Positions 6,897 to 10,110 of a DNA stretch of 10,110 nt are shown piece after piece. The notes under the pieces were generated by a model. That model was not told the DNA's origin. It worked only from the letters and a program-made list of their open reading frames with translations, and searched no databases. The translations under genes and the position numbers were made by a program. The DNA lies in contig SKNI01000273.1 of the NCBI GenBank assembly GCA_007120615.1, forward strand, positions 1-10,110. The letters are read 5' to 3'. Within the stretch, counting starts at the first letter, position 1; the number at the start of each line of letters is the position of its first letter. The DNA is from Myxococcales bacterium. GTDB lineage: Bacteria; Myxococcota_A; Bradymonadia; Bradymonadales; Bradymonadaceae.

Positions 6897-8117
6897 TCAC
6901 TGCTCCTCAAACTCAAAGGGCGGCAGGTCCGCGGGAGGTCCCAACGCCGGATTTCTCAAAAACTCCTCATCGGTGAGACTCTCCAGAAATTCGATCAGAT
7001 CTGCCCGCTCTTCTTCGGTGATCAGAAATCCCGGAACAAAGATGCTTTTGTTGGGATTCATCGACCCGGTTCCGGCATTCGGCCCCTCCAGAATTGTCCG
7101 TCCCCCTTCGGCATAATGATCGATCACTTCGTTCAGGTCTGCCACGCTACCGTCATGCATATAAGGCGCCCGCACCGCCACGTTGCGCAAAGTCGGGGCC
7201 TTAAACCGCCCCATATCCTCGATACGCCCCGTCACCTCATGGACCCCCGTATTGGGGGGCGGATACCCCCCGAGACCATCGATATTATAGAGCCCGTTGA
7301 CGTGAAAATTAGCTCCCGAGAATGTCTGGCCGGCGTGATCGACGCTATCGCTGAAGTTAAAGCCTCCATGGCAATGAAAGCACTCCATCCGCTCCGAGAA
7401 AAAGAGGGTCATCCCCCTCCTGGCGGACTCCGAAAGCGCATCGCTCTCGCCATGATAAATGAAGCGATCGTAGGGGCTATTGGCTGAAATCAGCGTGCGC
7501 TGAAACGACGCCAGCGCCGAGGTGATATTTGCCACCGTGAAGGGTTGCTCGTCATCGGGGAAGGCCCGAAAAAAACGATCCCGATACCACTCCTCGGCCC
7601 CAAGGCGTTCGAGAAGCTCTTCCTCCCGTCCGGCCATTCCAAGTTCCACGGGATGATCGCCGAAGATCGGCGTCAGGGCCTGCTGCTCCAGAGTGGTTAC
7701 CAGGGGGTTGGCCCAGTTCAAACTCTGCGCCCAACCCACGTTCGTTAAAGTCATGCTGCGGCGCGGATGAACTTCCCCTGTAGAACCGACCGCCCGGGGG
7801 AGGTCGTCCACAAAGCCCATCTCCTGAGGATGGCAGGATGCGCAGGACTGAGTTCCATTGCCCGAGAGGCGGGGATCGTAAAAAAGACCCCGGCCCAGCT
7901 CGGCTTTGGGTTCCGTCCAGGGATTCTCCTCCGGAATTCGGAGACTGGGAAAGTAATCGGGAACCTTTAGCCCCCCTGCCTCCTCCTGATCTCCCTCAGA
8001 CTCTCCGCATCCCCAGAGGGTGAAGAGGACGACGCCAGTCAGAAGAAGAGCGCCGACCCGGAGCCCCGATCGTTGCCCCCTGGCTCTGCTCAAGCATCGA
8101 CTGCACTTTGCCTTCAC
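6897..8117 (-). CDS. mbnH: MbnH-family di-heme enzyme (MauG/cytochrome c peroxidase superfamily), lipoprotein
   Basis: A GTG start with AGGAG four bases upstream gives 406 aa. The signal segment ends in the lipobox LWGC (Cys37). Two c-type heme sites are present: CASCH (Cys92, Cys95, His96) and CFHCH (Cys246, Cys249, His250). The C-terminal domain has the MauG/CcpA hallmark APTLRN followed by APYMHDGS (about 307-324). The LYNIDG-GYPPPNTG segment (about 277-291) matches the MXAN_0977-type di-heme family. In the characterised methanotroph protein, MbnH reaches a bis-Fe(IV) state and oxidises a Trp of MbnP to kynurenine; here this role is inferred from family and neighbourhood. The length is normal for the family and both hemes look intact. 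It starts 13 bp after the mbnP stop and is followed at once by the barrel gene, so translational coupling is likely. A classical peroxidase is the main alternative, but the adjacent mbnP argues against it. Confidence 0.93.
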   Translation of the reverse strand: MKAKCSRCLSRARGQRSGLRVGALLLTGVVLFTLWGCGESEGDQEEAGGLKVPDYFPSLRIPEENPWTEPKAELGRGLFYDPRLSGNGTQSCASCHPQEMGFVDDLPRAVGSTGEVHPRRSMTLTNVGWAQSLNWANPLVTTLEQQALTPIFGDHPVELGMAGREEELLERLGAEEWYRDRFFRAFPDDEQPFTVANITSALASFQRTLISANSPYDRFIYHGESDALSESARRGMTLFFSERMECFHCHGGFNFSDSVDHAGQTFSGANFHVNGLYNIDGLGGYPPPNTGVHEVTGRIEDMGRFKAPTLRNVAVRAPYMHDGSVADLNEVIDHYAEGGRTILEGPNAGTGSMNPNKSIFVPGFLITEEERADLIEFLESLTDEEFLRNPALGPPADLPPFEFEEQ

Positions 8118-8130
8118 CTTTCTCCTCTGA

Positions 8131-9006
8131 CTACTTCATCCTTATGAAGCTCTGCTCTTCGCTGGTGACTCCCCCGTGGGGCAGGCCCAGCGCCCCGAAT
8201 AGGGCCGTACAATCCGGATCATCGGTGCCCGCCATGCATCCCTGGGGAGTGTTCTCCGTCGACGCGTCCAGATCGGAGTCGGCAACCAGAGCCGCCACGT
8301 CAAAGATCACTGTATTGTCGCCGGGCTGAAAGTCTTCAAACTCCACGACCACTCGGTTGCCATTCTCACAGGACTGGGCTCCCCCGCCCTCGCCAGGAAG
8401 ACAATTTGTACTCCCAAGATGAAACTGCCAGCCCGTCTCCAATCCCTGCGTCGCCCCCTCCAGGCGTACGAATTTATAGCCTCCCAACCAGTTCCAGAAG
8501 AGCGCCGTCTGGTTCAGCGGGCTCGGCGCCGTGGAAGCGTCGATATGATTGAGTTCAAAAGGCACACCCAGTACAAAACGCAGCCCCGCCAGGCTTTGCT
8601 CGCCTTCCAGAAATCCAGTGACCATATCCCGAGTCTCCGTCGTTCCGTTGCTGCAGCGCCCGCTGCGGTCCTCGAAGTCCAGAAGCGCCAGATTCTCGTG
8701 CTGCCAGGGTGTATCCTGATCCAGCTCCAAAACTCGCCAGTTCCCCTCCTCATCACGCAATTCGATCTCACTGACGTAGAGTCGAAAATCAAAGGGCTCA
8801 AAGGTCGTTTCCGTCACTCCCAGCCCCTGATAGGTCTCCCCGCAGGCAAAAGGCTCCTCCCCAACCTGAGCGGCGAATTGCACCGTCACTTCTTGTCTTT
8901 GCGTCGAATCTTCACCCGCTGGACCACACCCCAGAAGGGAAGCTCCCACCCATGCCGCCACCATCCAGGCTGACGTTGTTCCCAGCTTCGTCTTGGTTCT
9001 TTTCAT
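8131..9006 (-). CDS. mbnP: MbnP-family copper-binding lipoprotein
   Basis: The ATG start with AAGGA eight bases upstream gives 291 aa. A signal segment ends in the lipobox SLLGC (Cys27). The family (MXAN_0976/AZL_007920 type, MbnP) is clear from GVPFELNH-DASTAPSPLNQ (about 147-166), the FWNWLGGYKF motif (about 170-179, Trp171 and Trp173), GWQFHLGSTNC (about 192-202) and the C-terminal GCMAGTDDPDC-ALFGALGL segment (about 256-275). Cysteines at about 55, 118, 202, 213, 257 and 266 could form three disulfides. In the studied homologue, Cu(I) binding depends on a kynurenine made from a Trp by MbnH; the FWNW tryptophans are the obvious candidates here, though which residue is changed cannot be told. 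It sits second in the cluster, between an unknown lipoprotein and mbnH. The family assignment is strong; copper binding by this copy is inferred. Confidence 0.93.
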   Translation of the reverse strand: MKRTKTKLGTTSAWMVAAWVGASLLGCGPAGEDSTQRQEVTVQFAAQVGEEPFACGETYQGLGVTETTFEPFDFRLYVSEIELRDEEGNWRVLELDQDTPWQHENLALLDFEDRSGRCSNGTTETRDMVTGFLEGEQSLAGLRFVLGVPFELNHIDASTAPSPLNQTALFWNWLGGYKFVRLEGATQGLETGWQFHLGSTNCLPGEGGGAQSCENGNRVVVEFEDFQPGDNTVIFDVAALVADSDLDASTENTPQGCMAGTDDPDCTALFGALGLPHGGVTSEEQSFIRMK

Positions 9007-9048
9007 TGCGCTCGTCCTTGGACTAAATCTTGAATTGAATCTTCCATT

Positions 9049-9756
9049 TCACTCTACGTTTTCCAACTCCACCGTCGCCCCCTCTACAATGAGAAGAGCC
9101 AGAGCCCTGGGATCCGAGAGTTCTCTCCCCTGGTCTGCCACTCCCTCCAGGTTAAGGGAAAGCACAATCCTACCTGGTCCCTCCTGGAGGTCCTCTTCCG
9201 ATAACCAGGCTTCCCCGGAAGCATTCGACACCCCAATATCAAAGCCCAGACTCCCTTGAATCTCTCGCTCCCCTGACTCTCCCTCCTCGTCCCATTTTGC
9301 GTAGATGCTCACCCCCACTTCTGCGCCTTGTTCCACCGCCGGTGTTTCCGGAAGAGCGGAGTAAAATCCAAATCTCACTCCGCAATAGTCGTTTACGACG
9401 GGTCGCAGCGTCCCCACCGTCCAGCGCTGATGAGTCTCCCCATCGTTGATCACCCTCCAGAGATCACCACTGCTCAATCGGTGTGGCGCTGCAGGCAGAT
9501 GAGCGGCCTCGGCTTTTTTGATCAGCGAGAACCGCTTCCAAAACCTTGCCAGCTCCGGTCTCTCCCAGTCACAGGAAAGCAACTCGCTATGGTCAAAGAC
9601 AAGCTCCAGTGTATCCGGCAGAGAAGAGCGGGCGTCCTCTCCCGGCTCTTGTACTTCCAGGACCACCTCGACCCTGGAGCCCTCTCGAGCCTCGCCTCCC
9701 ACGCATCCCGCCAGTAGCGCTGCGACCGTCCCCAGAATCATCCATTTGCGCTTCAC
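9049..9756 (-). CDS. Uncharacterised lipoprotein, first gene of the MbnP/MbnH cluster
   Basis: A GTG start gives 235 aa beginning MKRKW, a proper n-region; the in-frame ATG five codons later would remove it. The ribosome-binding site is weak (a GGCGG tract before GTG). The lipobox is LLAGC (Cys18). The mature part is beta-rich with short strands. Notable residues are His56 and Cys62 in FDHSELLSC, His86 and His92 in the HLPAAPH segment, Tyr124-Cys125 in NDYCGV, and His109. The only two mature cysteines (62 and 125) could form one disulfide, or with the histidines a metal site. I recognise no named family. Position and shared lipoprotein character suggest that it works with MbnP/MbnH, for example as a metal donor, acceptor or chaperone; this is inference. 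The 42-bp gap to mbnP shows no terminator. Confidence 0.8.
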   Translation of the reverse strand: MKRKWMILGTVAALLAGCVGGEAREGSRVEVVLEVQEPGEDARSSLPDTLELVFDHSELLSCDWERPELARFWKRFSLIKKAEAAHLPAAPHRLSSGDLWRVINDGETHQRWTVGTLRPVVNDYCGVRFGFYSALPETPAVEQGAEVGVSIYAKWDEEGESGEREIQGSLGFDIGVSNASGEAWLSEEDLQEGPGRIVLSLNLEGVADQGRELSDPRALALLIVEGATVELENVE

Positions 9757-9770
9757 ATCGCCGCCGTCTC

Positions 9771-9796
9771 AAAAAAACCACTCTCGAAGTTCGAGA
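9771..9796 (-). terminator. Hairpin plus U-run in the leader of the MbnP/MbnH cluster (attenuator or upstream-gene terminator)
   Basis: On the minus strand a perfect 6-bp inverted repeat, TCTCGA-ACT-TCGAGA (9782-9796), is followed after four bases by seven T (9777-9771). The GTG start of the first lipoprotein gene comes 14 bases later. A short stem with a U-run resembles a weak intrinsic terminator. Because it lies downstream of the candidate promoter, it could act as an attenuator; the repeat could equally be a protein-binding operator. Confidence 0.4.
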
Positions 9797-9813
9797 TGCA
9801 ACTCCATTGCAAC

Positions 9814-9841
9814 AATGTAGCTCGATCTCTCCCCTTTTCAA
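9814..9841 (-). promoter_or_regulatory. Candidate sigma70-type promoter for the four-gene cluster
   Basis: On the minus strand TTGAAA (9841-9836) is separated by 16 bp from TACATT (9819-9814). Both hexamers match the consensus at four of six positions and the spacing is within one base of optimal. Transcription would start near 9807, giving a leader of about 50 bases that includes the hairpin and U-run. The call rests on sequence match only. Confidence 0.4.
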
Positions 9842-9945
9842 CGGACGTATTGTCGCACCCCTTTGTGACTCCGGCGCTTTGACCCATCTGCTCTGGTCCA
9901 TCGAACGGCTTTGTTCACCAGTTGCTGATCCTCTTTCGATACCAT
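9838..9945 (-). CDS. Possible small protein of 35 aa
   Basis: An ATG at 9945 is preceded by AAGGA with five bases of spacing and opens a 35-codon frame ending in TGA. The product would be basic, starting MVSKEDQQLVNKAVRW and rich in Arg/Lys towards the end. It lies between the hydrolase gene and the cluster, and its stop overlaps the candidate -35 hexamer. No family is recognised. The good ribosome-binding site is the only positive evidence, and an ORF this short can arise by chance. Confidence 0.22.
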   Translation of the reverse strand: MVSKEDQQLVNKAVRWTRADGSKRRSHKGVRQYVR

Positions 9946-9985
9946 TGCGTTCCTTCAAGCCTCTACGGGGCGCACCTTCTGGGAC

Positions 9986-10110
9986 CTATTGCGCCGAGTC
10001 CAACTCAAAAAATGAAAGAATCTTTGCCGTGATAAAATCCATCGCCCCCGCCAGACTATGGTCGCCCTCGACCTCGAAGAGTTCTACCTGCTCGCGACTC
10101 TTCGCGTAAC
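9986..10110 (-). CDS. C-terminus of an alpha/beta hydrolase (5' partial, cut by right edge)
   Basis: An open minus-strand frame enters from the right edge and ends at TAG (9988-9986), giving the last 40 residues. They read as a beta-strand (QVELFEVEG), then GDHSL, then a helix ending in ILSFFELDSAQ. A strand followed by GDHSL and a final amphipathic helix is the usual end of the alpha/beta-hydrolase fold, with the His as the catalytic base. The nucleophile part is outside the window, so neither activity nor relation to the downstream cluster can be judged. The gap of 229 bp to the next strong gene suggests separate transcription. Confidence 0.65.
   Translation of the reverse strand, partial: YAKSREQVELFEVEGDHSLAGAMDFITAKILSFFELDSAQ

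Noticed and set aside
6893..6916. TTG start eight codons upstream of the barrel ATG
   Set aside because: It would overlap the end of mbnH by 20 bases and weaken the signal peptide n-region, while the ATG at 6892 has a GAGGAG site and a four-base gap.
9546..10109. A 187-codon plus-strand open frame near the right end
   Set aside because: It overlaps three minus-strand elements that have lipobox, promoter and hydrolase signatures, and its product is Pro/Ser/Arg-rich without motifs.

Overview
The window looks like chromosomal DNA from a moderately high-GC delta-lineage bacterium (Myxococcota or the related Bradymonadales group). This is inferred from family content: lipoproteins with Cys-rich CGxCG repeats of the myxobacterial MXAN_6577 type, an MXAN_0976/MXAN_0977-type MbnP/MbnH pair, and many Sec/lipobox exported proteins. 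No rRNA, tRNA, insertion sequence, CRISPR array or phage gene is visible, and the taxonomy was not tested by search.

Layout. (1) 1-735, plus strand: 3' part of an alpha/beta-hydrolase-fold esterase-like protein, cut by the left edge. (2) 756-3707, minus strand: a large lipoprotein with a von Willebrand A domain, a Cys-rich repeat stalk and a predicted seven-bladed beta-propeller. It converges on (1) with a 20-bp gap. (3) 3708-3903: a divergent intergenic region with a 9+9 bp perfect inverted repeat. (4) 3904-5880, plus strand: an unrecognised 658-aa protein with an alanine-rich helical N-terminal part that begins with 21-bp tandem repeats, and a Gly-rich, probably beta-rich C-terminal half. 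(5) 9756-5894, minus strand: a compact four-gene cluster, probably an operon. In transcription order it encodes an unknown lipoprotein, an MbnP-family copper-binding lipoprotein, an MbnH-family di-heme enzyme lipoprotein, and an outer-membrane beta-barrel protein of the transporter type. Gaps are 42, 13 and 4 bp. (6) 9757-9985: a leader region with a sigma70-like promoter, a hairpin followed by a U-run, and a possible 35-codon ORF. (7) 9986-10110, minus strand: the C-terminus of another alpha/beta hydrolase, cut by the right edge.

How the genes may work together. In characterised MbnP/MbnH pairs, the MauG-like di-heme protein MbnH oxidises a tryptophan of MbnP to kynurenine, which creates a Cu(I) site. 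Here both partners carry lipoboxes, so both are probably tethered in the envelope. An upstream lipoprotein of unknown function and a downstream outer-membrane barrel with a Cys/His/Met-containing N-terminus complete the cluster. No methanobactin precursor or biosynthesis gene is visible in the window. The cluster is therefore best read as an envelope copper-handling module outside a methanobactin setting, with the first lipoprotein as the least understood part. The large VWA/Cys/propeller lipoprotein and the 658-aa protein have no visible functional link to it.
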